Below are positions 23,842-32,305 of a stretch of 64,000 bases of DNA, piece by piece. The stretch covers positions 123,289 through 187,288 of the forward strand of contig NZ_JBANET010000006.1 of assembly GCF_037026685.1 (NCBI RefSeq), written 5' to 3'. Numbering within the stretch: position 1 is the stretch's first letter; every line of letters starts with the position of its first letter. The translations under genes were made by a program, and so were the position numbers. Source of the DNA: Orrella sp037026685. GTDB taxonomy: Bacteria > Pseudomonadota > Gammaproteobacteria > Burkholderiales > Burkholderiaceae_B. The notes under the pieces were generated by a model that was given only the letters and a program-made list of their open reading frames with translations, did not search any database and had not been told where the DNA came from.

Positions 23842-24633
23842 ATGGCATCACCGATCATCCCCTGGCTGGGCGGCAAGCGCCGCCTGGCCGATCGCATCTT
23901 TCCGTTTTTTCCGCCCCATGAGTGCTACGTTGAGGCGTTCGCTGGAGGTGCTGCACTGTTCTTCATGCGGCCGACGCCGGCCAAGGTCGAGGTGCTCAAC
24001 GACGTGAACGGCGAGTTGGTGAACCTCTACCGCGTGGTCCAGCACCACCTCGAAGAGTTCGTCCGACAGTTCAAGTGGGCGCTGACCTCGCGCCAGGTGT
24101 TCAAGTGGCTGCAGGACACGCGGCCTGAGACGCTGACAGATATCCAGCGCGCGGCCCGGTTCTACTACCTGCAGCAGTCCGCCTTCGGCGGCAAGGTGAG
24201 CGGGCAGTCGTTCGGCACCGCCACAACGGCGCCACCGGGCCTGAACCTGCTGCGGCTGGAGGAGAATCTCTCGGCTGCGCATTTGCGACTGGCCGGGGCT
24301 TACATCGAGCAGTTGCCGTGGCAGCGCTGCCTGGAGATGTACGACCGACCGCACACGCTGTTCTATCTCGATCCGCCTTACTGGCAGACCGAGGGGTACG
24401 GCGTAGACTTCGGCTTCGAGCAGTACGAGGAGATGGCAGCGCACATGCGCCAGATTCAGGGCAAGGCCTTGGTCAGCCTGAACGACCATCCAGACATCCG
24501 GCGGGCGTTTGCCGAGTTTCATATTGAACGCACCGACCTGCGTTACACCGTCGGCGGCGGCGCGGGCGTCGAACGCGGCGAGGTCCTGATCTTCAGTTGG
24601 GACCCGCAGCAGCAGCCGGCCGGCCTGTTTTAG
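23842..24633 (+). CDS. Dam-type N6-adenine DNA methylase, intact, 263 aa
   Basis: D12-class methylase with PIIPWLGGKRRLADRIFPFF at the start, the SAM motif YVEAFAGGAALFF (about 30-42) and catalytic LDPPYWQTEGY (about 176). Unlike the copy at 18043 it is intact and has no poly-G tract. The two proteins differ through most of their length, so they are not a recent duplication. The ribosome site is weak. Methylating adenine probably protects phage DNA from host enzymes. Confidence 0.92.
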   Translation: MASPIIPWLGGKRRLADRIFPFFPPHECYVEAFAGGAALFFMRPTPAKVEVLNDVNGELVNLYRVVQHHLEEFVRQFKWALTSRQVFKWLQDTRPETLTDIQRAARFYYLQQSAFGGKVSGQSFGTATTAPPGLNLLRLEENLSAAHLRLAGAYIEQLPWQRCLEMYDRPHTLFYLDPPYWQTEGYGVDFGFEQYEEMAAHMRQIQGKALVSLNDHPDIRRAFAEFHIERTDLRYTVGGGAGVERGEVLIFSWDPQQQPAGLF

Positions 24634-24680
24634 ACCTCGGCTATCTCGCGCTGGGCCGCGACAACCTGGGTTGCTGCACT

Positions 24681-25013
24681 TCAGAAATCGAGCTGTGCAG
24701 CCGTGATCCCCAGGGCGCCGGCGATCTTTTCGCGCGAAGCCTTGCGCAGCCGTTCACTGTTCTCCTGCTGGGCATAGGCGGACTGGCTGATGCCCAAGCG
24801 CCGCGCGACTTCGGCCTGGGTCAGGCCAAGGTGTTCACGCCACGCCCGAGTCGGGGTTGCCCCGTCCACAGTGCGGCTTACGACGTCGTGAGGGATCAGG
24901 CTGCGCTCGGGCGTGGCCGCACGGCTTGCCATGTACTCGGCGTAGGGGATCACGACAAAGGCGGGCTGCCCGCCCGGGCCGTTGATGATCTGGATGTTAG
25001 TAGGTGCGTTCAT
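24681..25013 (-). CDS. HigA/XRE-type antitoxin, 110 aa
   Basis: The N-terminal part carries PAFVVIPYAEYMASRAA, the toxin-binding type segment often seen in Xre antitoxins. The C-terminal helix-turn-helix is LGLTQAEVARRLGISQSAYA. It overlaps the toxin gene by 17 bases and follows it, as in HigBA-type order. It should neutralise the toxin and repress their shared promoter. Confidence 0.88.
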   Translation of the reverse strand: MNAPTNIQIINGPGGQPAFVVIPYAEYMASRAATPERSLIPHDVVSRTVDGATPTRAWREHLGLTQAEVARRLGISQSAYAQQENSERLRKASREKIAGALGITAAQLDF

Positions 25014-25251
25014 CGCGTTTCCTCACTTCTTCGATTTCGACGACCTGTATAGCGCCGTCCCAGCTAAAAAGGACCCGATAGTTGCCGACACGCAAGCGGT
25101 ATCCGTACTCGTGGTCCGTCAGGGCCTTGACGTTCTGGCAAGCGGGCATCGCTTCCAGGGCCTTGACGCCATCCCGGACAGCGACTTGGTGCTGGCGGTC
25201 CAACTTGCGCAGCTGCTTGGCAGCTTTCTGGGTCCAGTGGATCGTGTTCAT
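24997..25251 (-). CDS. RelE/ParE-family toxin, 84 aa
   Basis: A compact RelE-fold protein: WTQKAAKQLRKLDRQHQVAV, then YGYRLRVGNYRVLFSWDGAI and VVEIEEVRKRDERTY. The conserved YRLRVGNYRVL core and basic C-terminal part are those of RelE-like mRNA interferases. It is the first gene of the toxin-antitoxin pair. An AT-rich promoter region follows at 25252-25300. Confidence 0.9.
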   Translation of the reverse strand: MNTIHWTQKAAKQLRKLDRQHQVAVRDGVKALEAMPACQNVKALTDHEYGYRLRVGNYRVLFSWDGAIQVVEIEEVRKRDERTY

Positions 25252-25336
25252 GGCTTAATTATAAGCAAAATATAAGTTTTGGCGCAAGAAAAATAAGTTT
25301 TTGCGGCAGCCGGCGTTGCGTTTTAGGCTGACATCT

Positions 25337-25399
25337 TATCTGCATTAAGCGGATTAATGTCCGGTCATTTATCCGCGTAATGCGGATATAATGGCGGAA
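25337..25399 (+). promoter_or_regulatory. Promoter and operator palindromes of the XRE/PAPS cassette
   Basis: A consensus -10 TATAAT (25387-25392) lies seven bases before the ATG at 25399, so this message should be leaderless. The perfect palindrome TATCCGC-GTAAT-GCGGATA (25370-25388) overlaps the -10. A related copy, TATCTGC-ATTA-AGCGGAT, lies at 25337-25355. These fit autoregulation by the small HTH protein. Confidence 0.75.
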
Positions 25400-25584
25400 T
25401 GGATGCAGAAAAGCTTAAGGCCGAGCTGGCGGCCCTCGGTTGGACCCAGCGGTACTTCTCCGAGCGGTACGGATGCGATCAGGACACCGTCAGCAGATGG
25501 TGTACCGGGAAGGTGCCTGTGCCTGCGCACGTGGGCGAATATTTCAGGGTAGTCAGGCTTGCTGCGGAGATATTGCGCCCATGA
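25399..25584 (+). CDS. Small HTH DNA-binding protein, 61 aa
   Basis: Nearly the whole protein is one helix-turn-helix domain (LAALGWTQRYFSERYGCDQD, then TVSRWCTGKVPVP). It sits behind paired palindromes that overlap its own promoter, so autoregulation is likely. The next gene overlaps it by four bases. Confidence 0.83.
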   Translation: MDAEKLKAELAALGWTQRYFSERYGCDQDTVSRWCTGKVPVPAHVGEYFRVVRLAAEILRP

Positions 25585-26276
25585 GCACCACACTTTCTGG
25601 CGAAGAGACCATCGCTGCCGTCCGAAAGCGCCAGGCCGAAACCTTGCTGGCGTTTTCGCTGGGAAAAGACGCTGTGGCCGCATGGCTGGGCATCCAGCGG
25701 CATTTCGCACGAGTGATACCTGTTTACATGTACCTGGTGCCGGGCCTGGAATTCGTGCAGGAGTCCATTGACTACTACGAGCGATTCTTCGGCGAGCGCA
25801 TCATCCAAATGCCACATCCGAGCCTGCATAGGTGGCTCAATGGGCATATCTTCCGGCCGCCGCAGCAATGCGCAGTGGTCGAACAGGCCGGACTGCCGAA
25901 CCACAGCTACGAGGATGTTTTTGCGGCGGTTAGGCAGGATCATGGACTGGACCCGGGTTTGATGTACGCCACCGGCGTTCGCGCCGCGGATTCGCCCATG
26001 CGGCTCGTGGCGCTCAAGACCCACGGATCAATCCATGAAAAGGGGTTGAAATATCACCCCGTCTGGGATTGGAAGAAGGCGGATCTGCTGCGCGAGTTTC
26101 GGCGAGCCGGCGTAAAGCTTGCGCCGGATTATCGAGTTTTCGGCCGCACATTCGACGGCCTTGATGTCAGGTTTCTAGGGCCGATGAAGCGGCATTTCCC
26201 GCGCGACTATCAGCGCGTTCTCGAGATGTTCCCGCTGGCCGAGTTGGAGCTGTACCGATTCGAGAGGGCGGCATGA
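25581..26276 (+). CDS. PAPS-reductase-like PP-loop protein, 231 aa
   Basis: Residues about 20-35 hold the PP-loop LLAFSLGKDAVAAWLG, a variant of the SGGKDS motif of PAPS reductase and adenylylation enzymes. Later parts (FGERIIQMPHPSLHRWLNGH, KGLKYHPVWDWKKADLL) follow phage PAPS-reductase-like proteins. DndC in DNA phosphorothioation belongs to the same superfamily, but no other dnd genes are here. The substrate is unknown. It is co-transcribed with the HTH gene and the next gene. Confidence 0.8.
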   Translation: MSTTLSGEETIAAVRKRQAETLLAFSLGKDAVAAWLGIQRHFARVIPVYMYLVPGLEFVQESIDYYERFFGERIIQMPHPSLHRWLNGHIFRPPQQCAVVEQAGLPNHSYEDVFAAVRQDHGLDPGLMYATGVRAADSPMRLVALKTHGSIHEKGLKYHPVWDWKKADLLREFRRAGVKLAPDYRVFGRTFDGLDVRFLGPMKRHFPRDYQRVLEMFPLAELELYRFERAA

Positions 26277-26695
26277 GCACAGACGAATTGAAAGCCGCGG
26301 CCAGGGCAAAAGCGCAGCAAGTGCGCGAAGCCGTGCAGGCAAAGAAGGTTGCCAGGGCAAACCCGAAGCTGGTCAATATGCCGGATCCTACAGGGGACGC
26401 CGAGCTGGATTCGCTTGCAGATCTGGATGAAATGAAGCGTGGCTTCCGTGAGCGAGCAAAACTGGAAAGCAGCCGCTTCATGAACGTGACGGACTCGGAA
26501 TATTGGTTCGCGGTGTGTTTCCAAACCCGCGAACAGAAGGAGCGATTTCTCCAGGCAATGAACTGGATTCAGTTTGGCGACAAGTATTTGCCCGGCGGCG
26601 AAATCGCCAAGCTGCACGGTATCGACCTTCCGGAGGCCAACTTCGGCAAGACCGAGCCGAAAGTTGACAAGGAATACGCTGGGCTGGCACTTTGA
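26273..26695 (+). CDS. Hypothetical partner of the PAPS-reductase-like gene, 140 aa
   Basis: A charged N-terminal helix (LKAAARAKAQQVREAVQAKK) precedes a small domain with ADLDEMKRGFRERAKLESSR and YWFAVCFQTREQKERFLQAM. It overlaps the upstream gene by four bases, implying coupled production and a shared process. The C-terminal domain resembles small phage proteins that follow PAPS-reductase-like genes. Function unknown. Confidence 0.75.
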   Translation: MSTDELKAAARAKAQQVREAVQAKKVARANPKLVNMPDPTGDAELDSLADLDEMKRGFRERAKLESSRFMNVTDSEYWFAVCFQTREQKERFLQAMNWIQFGDKYLPGGEIAKLHGIDLPEANFGKTEPKVDKEYAGLAL

Positions 26696-26708
26696 ATAGG
26701 AGAATGCC

Positions 26709-26822
26709 ATGCGTGGACGCATGAACATCGGCCAGCGCCGGGCTTACCAAGCCGCGCTGAACCGTGGCATGTCGCGGCGTACCGCACAGCGCCGCGCGGC
26801 TGCCGCCCTTTCCGGCAGTTGA
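26709..26822 (+). CDS. Small basic protein, 37 aa
   Basis: An AGGAGA site stands ahead of the ATG at 26709. The product, starting MRGRMNIGQRRAYQAALNRG, is almost entirely Arg/Ala/Gln and could bind nucleic acid. It is the last gene before a strong terminator. Confidence 0.65.
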   Translation: MRGRMNIGQRRAYQAALNRGMSRRTAQRRAAAALSGS

Positions 26823-26844
26823 TCGAAACCAGCCCAACATCAAG

Positions 26845-26864
26845 CCGCCTTCGGGCGGTTTTTT
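26845..26864 (+). terminator. Rho-independent terminator
   Basis: The stem CCGCC-TTCG-GGCGG with a stable tetraloop is followed by six T. It separates the XRE/PAPS cassette from the packaging genes. Confidence 0.88.
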
Positions 26865-26915
26865 GTTGGGCGCCAGAAACACCCCATGCAAACACTACGC
26901 CTTGCGAGGTAACGA

Positions 26916-27464
26916 ATGGCACTTTGCGGAGCCAAAACCCGCAGCGGCCAGCCGTGCCAGAACAGGGCGATGACCAACGGCCGCTGCCGGATGCACGGCG
27001 GCAAGGCAAGCACTACGCACAAGGGCAACCAGTATGCCCGCACGCACGGCATCTACTCGTCTCACCTGACCGATGACGAATTGGCCGTCTGGAACGACAT
27101 CGAGTTGGGGCGCGTGGACGATGAGCTGCGGCTAACGCGCATCCGTCTTGCCCGTGCGCTTGCCGCCGAGAACCGCGCATCTGGAGGTCTGGAGCTCGAG
27201 GAGCGCACGGAACAGGATGCCACTGTAAACGGCGTTCCGCTCGGCGACGAGGACAAGGTGGTCACCGAGCGATTCAAGAGGCGCGACTACGCCGCTCTGA
27301 TTGACCGGCTGACGGCGAGAATCGAGAGCCTCGAGCGGACGCGCGTGGAGTTGACGCGGGCCGCCGCAGCCCCGCCGGACCAGGGTGATGCCCAGGACGG
27401 GTCGCCTCCCGAAGACTATGTCCTGACGCCAGATGAAAGCGGTCCGCAAAAGCCGATCCTCTGA
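26916..27464 (+). CDS. Terminase small subunit candidate, 182 aa
   Basis: The first 50 residues contain CGAKTRSGQPCQNRAMTNGR, CRMHGGKASTTHKGNQYART and HGIYSS. This Cys/His-rich start with HGG is common in proteins located directly before TerL. The rest is helical and charged, as needed for oligomer formation. It overlaps TerL by 32 bases. DNA recognition for packaging is the expected role. Confidence 0.8.
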   Translation: MALCGAKTRSGQPCQNRAMTNGRCRMHGGKASTTHKGNQYARTHGIYSSHLTDDELAVWNDIELGRVDDELRLTRIRLARALAAENRASGGLELEERTEQDATVNGVPLGDEDKVVTERFKRRDYAALIDRLTARIESLERTRVELTRAAAAPPDQGDAQDGSPPEDYVLTPDESGPQKPIL

Positions 27465-28752
27465 CGGCCGGGTCGCGCTCACGCCCAAGCAGGCGAATAT
27501 CTACGTCTGGGGGTGGCAACGCGAAGCCCGGTTCCGGGATGCTGTGTGCGGCCGCCGTTTCGGGAAGACCTTTCTCGGCAAGGCTGAGATGCGCCGGGCC
27601 GCCCGGCTGGCCGTGAAGTGGAATGTCAGCGTCGAGGACGAGATTTGGTACGCCGCGCCGACGTTCAAGCAGGCCAAGCGGGTATTCTGGCGCAGGCTGA
27701 AGCAGGCCATACCGCCGTCCTGGCGCGCCGGCAAGCCGAACGAGACGGAATGCTCGATCACGCTCAAGAGTGGCCACATTATCCGCGTCGTCGGCCTGGC
27801 GGACTACGACAACCTGCGGGGCTCGGGCCTTTTTTTCGTCCTGATAGACGAGTGGGCCGACTGCCCCTATCAGGCGTGGGAAGAGGTGATTCGCCCGATG
27901 CTCTCCACGTGCCGGTACACGGTGGAGGGCGTCGAGTATGTCGGCGGCCATGCACTGCGCATCGGCACGCCGAAGGGCTTTAACCACTGCTACGACACGT
28001 ACCTGGACGGGCAGGGCAAGGAGCCGGATCACAAGAGTTGGCTCTACACGTCGCTGCAGGGCGGCAACGTGCCGCCGGAGGAAATCGAAGCGGCGCGGCG
28101 GCGGATGGATCCCCGCACCTTCCGCCAGGAGTATGAGGCGAGCTTCGAGACCTACTCGGGGGTCATCTATTACTGCTTCGACCGCCGGCTGAACGCTTCA
28201 GCGGAAACCGTCCGCCGCGGCGACGAATTGCACATTGGCATGGACTTCAACGTGGGCAAGATGGCGGCTACCGTGTGCGTGCTGCGCGACGGGTTGCCGC
28301 ATGCCGTGGACGAGTTCGCCGATGTCTTCGACACGCCGGCCATGATCGAGAAGATCAAGCTCAAGTACGGCGGGCACAGCATCCGGGTCTACCCAGACGC
28401 GAGCGGAAAAAGCCGCAAGACCGTTGGCGCCAGCGAGTCGGATCTCGCGCTACTTCGCAAGGCGGGCTTTACCGTTGTGGTCGATAGCAGCAATCCCGCG
28501 GTCAAGGACCGTATCAACAGCGTCAACGCGATGCTCTGTAACGCGTATGGCGAGCGCCGGCTGATGGTGAACATTGCGCGCTGCCCGCGGCTTACGCAGG
28601 CGCTGGAGCGCCAGGTTTATGACGAGGACGGCAACCCCGACAAGTCGCTGGGCTTTGACCACCCGAACGACGCCATCGGCTATTTCATCACCAAGCGCTG
28701 GCCGGTGGTCGAGCGCAGCATGACGGTGCAACACATTCGAGGGCTGGGCTGA
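27433..28752 (+). CDS. terL: Terminase large subunit
   Basis: A 439-residue packaging motor. Walker A-like CGRRFGKT lies at residues 39-46, Walker B VLIDE at 136-140. The RNase H-like nuclease domain starts near 265 with GMDFNVGKMAAT (Asp271), then YPDASG and DHPNDAIGYF close to the C terminus. It cuts and pumps DNA into the prohead. Length and motif order are normal for TerL. Confidence 0.95.
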   Translation: MKAVRKSRSSDGRVALTPKQANIYVWGWQREARFRDAVCGRRFGKTFLGKAEMRRAARLAVKWNVSVEDEIWYAAPTFKQAKRVFWRRLKQAIPPSWRAGKPNETECSITLKSGHIIRVVGLADYDNLRGSGLFFVLIDEWADCPYQAWEEVIRPMLSTCRYTVEGVEYVGGHALRIGTPKGFNHCYDTYLDGQGKEPDHKSWLYTSLQGGNVPPEEIEAARRRMDPRTFRQEYEASFETYSGVIYYCFDRRLNASAETVRRGDELHIGMDFNVGKMAATVCVLRDGLPHAVDEFADVFDTPAMIEKIKLKYGGHSIRVYPDASGKSRKTVGASESDLALLRKAGFTVVVDSSNPAVKDRINSVNAMLCNAYGERRLMVNIARCPRLTQALERQVYDEDGNPDKSLGFDHPNDAIGYFITKRWPVVERSMTVQHIRGLG

Positions 28753-30134
28753 TGCCAGTTACCACACCACACCCTGACTACATCCGGGCCGATCCTGACT
28801 GGACGCTGATGGATGACGCCCTTGAGGGCGAGCGGGCGGTAAAGGCACGCAATAGCAATCTGCCGAAACCGTCCGGCATGGCCGAGGCTGAGAAGCTGGA
28901 CTCCAACAACAGCTACCTGTACGCGGCCTATACCGAGCGGGCCGTATACCCGCATTGGGTCAAGGATGGATTGCGGACAATGGTGGGCCTGGTGTCCCGC
29001 CTGCAGCCCGAGATTGAACTGCCCGAGCGCATGGCGGACATGGAGCTCAACGCCACGGCGGACGGGTTCGGCCTGCGGCAGCTGTTTCTGCGCGTCGTGG
29101 CAGCCACGCTGGCCTACGGCCGAAAGGTGCTGCTGACCGACGTGGACGCGGCGGGCCGCCCTTACATCGCCCTGTATGGCGCTCGGGATGCGATCAACTG
29201 GAAGACGGCTGGGTTGGACGTTGACGGCCGCCAAGACCTTGTTCTGGCGGTGCTGAAGGAAAGCAGGCCCAAGGATGTAGCCGACGAGTTCAGCCACGAA
29301 GCCGAAACCGTATACCGCGTGCTGGACATGGTCGGGGGCGGCTATCGCGTGCGAGTGATGCGCGACAACGGGTCGCTGGTTGAAGAGGAGGCTCGCCCGG
29401 GTATGTATGGCGCGGACGGTAAGCCGGCGAAGCACCTCTCCTATCTGCCCATCATATTCTGTGGTTCCATCGACAATGCCCCCAGCATCGATGAGATCCC
29501 GCTGCTGACGATGGCCAAGGCTGCGCAGAAGTACTATCAGCTCTCAGCGGACTATCACTACGCGCTACACCAGACAGCCCATCCCCAGCCTTGGATTTCC
29601 GGCTTGTCCGGTGAAAAGACCTTACGCGTTGCCGGTCCGGCAGCGGCATGGGTCTTTGACAATCCCGAGGCATCCTGCGGGTACCTGGAGATCAGCGGTA
29701 CCGGCATCGAAGCGCAGCGCACGGCAATGGAAGAGCAGCGCAACGCGGCGCTGGAGGCCGGCGCCAGGGTGATCGACACGCGCGGAGCCGAATCCGGAGA
29801 CGCCAGGCGAGCCAGGCAGGATGACCAGCATGCCAGCCTGCACTCGGTGGTGATGACGGCCGCCGAGGCGATTGAGCAGGCGCTGCGGTTTGCTGCGGAA
29901 TGGATCGGCGCCGACCCTGAGAAGGTCAAGTTCACGGTCAAGCCCGACTTCGGTTCCCGAACCGTGGATCCTGCTGTATCGGCCCAACTGCTGCAAGCGG
30001 CGATGGCCGGCAAGATCAGCAACGAGAGCTACTGGCTATATCTGTCCACGGGCAAACTGCCTGAGCACGATTACCAGGTCGAGGCCGTGCGGATTGAAAT
30101 GCCGGGCGCCCGGGTGAGCGATGGCGACGACTGA
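28752..30134 (+). CDS. DUF4055-family portal protein, 460 aa
   Basis: Position directly after TerL and before the gp7-like gene identifies the portal, the ring through which DNA passes. The sequence has the DUF4055 pattern (YLYAAYTERAVYPHWVKDGL, then TMVGLVSRLQPEIELP, and later LLTMAKAAQKYYQLSADYHY). It shares the TGATG-style junction with terL. The C terminus is acidic. Confidence 0.88.
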   Translation: MPVTTPHPDYIRADPDWTLMDDALEGERAVKARNSNLPKPSGMAEAEKLDSNNSYLYAAYTERAVYPHWVKDGLRTMVGLVSRLQPEIELPERMADMELNATADGFGLRQLFLRVVAATLAYGRKVLLTDVDAAGRPYIALYGARDAINWKTAGLDVDGRQDLVLAVLKESRPKDVADEFSHEAETVYRVLDMVGGGYRVRVMRDNGSLVEEEARPGMYGADGKPAKHLSYLPIIFCGSIDNAPSIDEIPLLTMAKAAQKYYQLSADYHYALHQTAHPQPWISGLSGEKTLRVAGPAAAWVFDNPEASCGYLEISGTGIEAQRTAMEEQRNAALEAGARVIDTRGAESGDARRARQDDQHASLHSVVMTAAEAIEQALRFAAEWIGADPEKVKFTVKPDFGSRTVDPAVSAQLLQAAMAGKISNESYWLYLSTGKLPEHDYQVEAVRIEMPGARVSDGDD

Positions 30135-31296
30135 AGAGCTGCGCGCAGTACAGCGTGCGATCGTTGACGCTTTGGGCCAGCATCAGAGCTGGCTATATCG
30201 CGCATCCTCGGGAGTGGTCAACCGCATTCATGAGGAAATTGACCGCCTGGCCAAGCGCCTTGTGGCTGACCTCGCGCCGATGCTGGACGATCTGGCGCCG
30301 GCTGAACGCGAGGCGTTCCTGGCTGGGCGCTATACCACCGACCGGCTCAAGGCCCTGCGCGCCACGATAGACGGGTGGGGTAGCGCGCTGAACGAGGCTG
30401 TAACGGGCGTGTGGGGGCCGGCGGCGCAGGCATTGGCCGGGTACGAAGCGGGCCACGTAGCCGCCGTCATCGGGGAGGTCATCGACGGCCCCCCGATCAA
30501 AGTGCCCAGCGCGCAGGCTTTATACCGCCGCGCGGCGCTCAAGCCACTGATGGGCGAACACGTCGAACGCATGATCAAAGGGTTCTCTGCCGACACGACG
30601 CAGCGGGTATACGTTACGGTGCGCCAGGGAATGGCAAGCGGTCAGACGACGGCCGAGATCATGCGGGCGCTGCGGGGCACAACCGAGTTGCGCGGTGAGG
30701 ACGGATTGATCTTCGCCGCAAAGCGCGACGTTGAGCGGCTGGTGCGCACCGCTCGCAACCACATCGCCGACGTTGCCAGTGACGAGGTGTACGAGGCCCT
30801 GGGCGCGCCCTACGTCGTGAGGGTGGCCAGCCTGGAGGGGCGGACTTGCAAGTCGTGCGCCGCGCTCGACGGAAAGGTGTACAAGCGCGACGAGCCGCGC
30901 CCGCCCGCCACCTTGCACCCGAACTGCCGCTGCCGGTACGCGCCCAGCTTTGATGGCGAAATGGTCGGCAATCGGCCTTTCATGCGAGCCCTGAAGGTAA
31001 AAAAGCGCGATGGCACCGACCGATTCCGCAGCTTGGGCGACATGACGAAGAAGCAGCGGGAGGCCGCAGGCCTGCAAACGGGCCAAGTCGCCGCGGGGAC
31101 GACCTATGCGGACTGGTTCGGCCGGCAAGATGCCGCGTTTCAGCGCGAATGGCTGGGCGAGGCTCGGTACCGCCTGTATCGGGACGGCAAATACGAGCTG
31201 ACCCGGTTTATTGACCCCAAGAACGGGAAGACGTATACCCTGGAGGAATTGCGTCGCAGGGACGCGCAGACCTTCAGGAACGTATTTGGAGAATAA
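30121..31296 (+). CDS. SPP1 gp7 / Mu F-like minor head protein, 391 aa
   Basis: The C-terminal half carries the signature of the gp7 head morphogenesis family: RTARNHIADVASDEVYEALG, then TCKSCAALDGKVYKRDEPRP and LHPNCRCRYAP. These proteins join the portal to the capsid interior or are carried in the prohead. It overlaps the portal gene by 14 bases. Confidence 0.9.
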   Translation: MATTEELRAVQRAIVDALGQHQSWLYRASSGVVNRIHEEIDRLAKRLVADLAPMLDDLAPAEREAFLAGRYTTDRLKALRATIDGWGSALNEAVTGVWGPAAQALAGYEAGHVAAVIGEVIDGPPIKVPSAQALYRRAALKPLMGEHVERMIKGFSADTTQRVYVTVRQGMASGQTTAEIMRALRGTTELRGEDGLIFAAKRDVERLVRTARNHIADVASDEVYEALGAPYVVRVASLEGRTCKSCAALDGKVYKRDEPRPPATLHPNCRCRYAPSFDGEMVGNRPFMRALKVKKRDGTDRFRSLGDMTKKQREAAGLQTGQVAAGTTYADWFGRQDAAFQREWLGEARYRLYRDGKYELTRFIDPKNGKTYTLEELRRRDAQTFRNVFGE

Positions 31297-31435
31297 GCCA
31301 GAATTGGCCGACCAGCTGTTTATGCAGTGGTGGGTACCTCGAATCGTCGAGCGCAAGCCGCTCATTACCGTGCCAGGTGCATGGATCGCTATGCGGGTGA
31401 GCATTGCGATGCAGCACAAGATCAACCCATTCTGA
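31286..31435 (+). CDS. Small hypothetical protein, 49 aa (TTG start)
   Basis: A TTG overlapping the end of the head gene has AGGAAC ahead and opens LENKPELADQLFMQWWVPRI, a sensible protein ending in MQHKINPF. An ATG at 31322 is a shorter alternative. The gene ends immediately before a triple terminator. Function unknown. Confidence 0.5.
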   Translation: MENKPELADQLFMQWWVPRIVERKPLITVPGAWIAMRVSIAMQHKINPF

Positions 31436-31520
31436 ACCCGGCCCCGCGCCGGGTTTTTTGCTTTCAGGGCCGCCCGAGGGGCGGCCTTTTCATTTGCCCG
31501 CGAGGCGGGCGCTTCTTTTC
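31435..31520 (+). terminator. Three consecutive terminator hairpins
   Basis: Three stems follow each other within 86 bases. The first is AACCCGGC/GCCGGGTT with six T (31435-31459). The second is GGCCGCCC-GAG-GGGCGGCC with four T (31468-31490). The third is GCCCGC-GAG-GCGGGC with a T-rich tail (31496-31520). They lie between the portal block and the scaffold and capsid genes. Confidence 0.85.
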
Positions 31521-31534
31521 CCGAGGGGAACCGC

Positions 31535-32296
31535 ATGACGCACGAAATTGACCTGGCCGAACTCGGTCTGGATCTGGACGAAAGCAAGGCAGCTGAACTC
31601 AAGGAGGTGCTGTCGGGCAAGATCCAGCAAGCCATCGAGAAAGAGGTCTCTGGCCTGAAGTCCAAGAACCAGGAACTGCTGGGCCAGAACAAGACGCTCA
31701 AGACCGACCTCGACACGTTCAAGGGCCAATTCGAGGGTCTGGACATCGACGCCGTCAAGGGCCTGCTGCAGAAGGCCAGCCAAGACGAGGAAACCAAGCT
31801 GATTGCCGAGGGGAAGCTGGACCAGGTTTTCGAGCGTCGTACCGAGCGTCTGCGCGGCGAGCTGGACAAGACCATCAAGGCCGAACAGCAAGCCCGAGAG
31901 AAGGCCGAGGCCCGCGCCAAGGCACTGGAAGCCCGCGCGCTGGGCGACGTCATCCGCGGCGCCGCCATCGAGGCCGGCGCCGAGAAGAGCGCGCTCGACG
32001 ACTTCATTCTGCGCGGCCAAGCGATCTGGACGCTGGACGAGGACGGCAAGGCCGTCGCGCTCCAGGACGGCGAGGTCGTCTACGGCAAGGACGGCAAGAC
32101 CCCCCTCACGCCCAAGGAATGGGCCGAATCGCTGCGCGAAGCCGCGCCGCATCTGTTCCCGCGCGCCCAGGGCGGCGGTGCTACCGGCGGCGGCGGTGGC
32201 AAGGCCACCAAGCCCCGCTCCCAAATGACCGCGGCCGAGAAGTACGACTTCATCCAGAAGCACGGCCAGGCCGAGTACCTGAAACTGCCGAAATAA
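31535..32296 (+). CDS. Capsid scaffold protein, 253 aa
   Basis: The first 150 residues are a strongly charged coiled coil (KEVLSGKIQQAIEKEVSGLK onward). A small domain (ALDDFILRGQAIWTLDEDGK), a Gly-rich linker and a basic C-terminal tail follow. This composition and the place directly before the capsid gene fit scaffolds, which shape the prohead and then leave. Length is typical. Confidence 0.85.
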   Translation: MTHEIDLAELGLDLDESKAAELKEVLSGKIQQAIEKEVSGLKSKNQELLGQNKTLKTDLDTFKGQFEGLDIDAVKGLLQKASQDEETKLIAEGKLDQVFERRTERLRGELDKTIKAEQQAREKAEARAKALEARALGDVIRGAAIEAGAEKSALDDFILRGQAIWTLDEDGKAVALQDGEVVYGKDGKTPLTPKEWAESLREAAPHLFPRAQGGGATGGGGGKATKPRSQMTAAEKYDFIQKHGQAEYLKLPK

Positions 32297-32305
32297 GGAA
32301 TCGAC

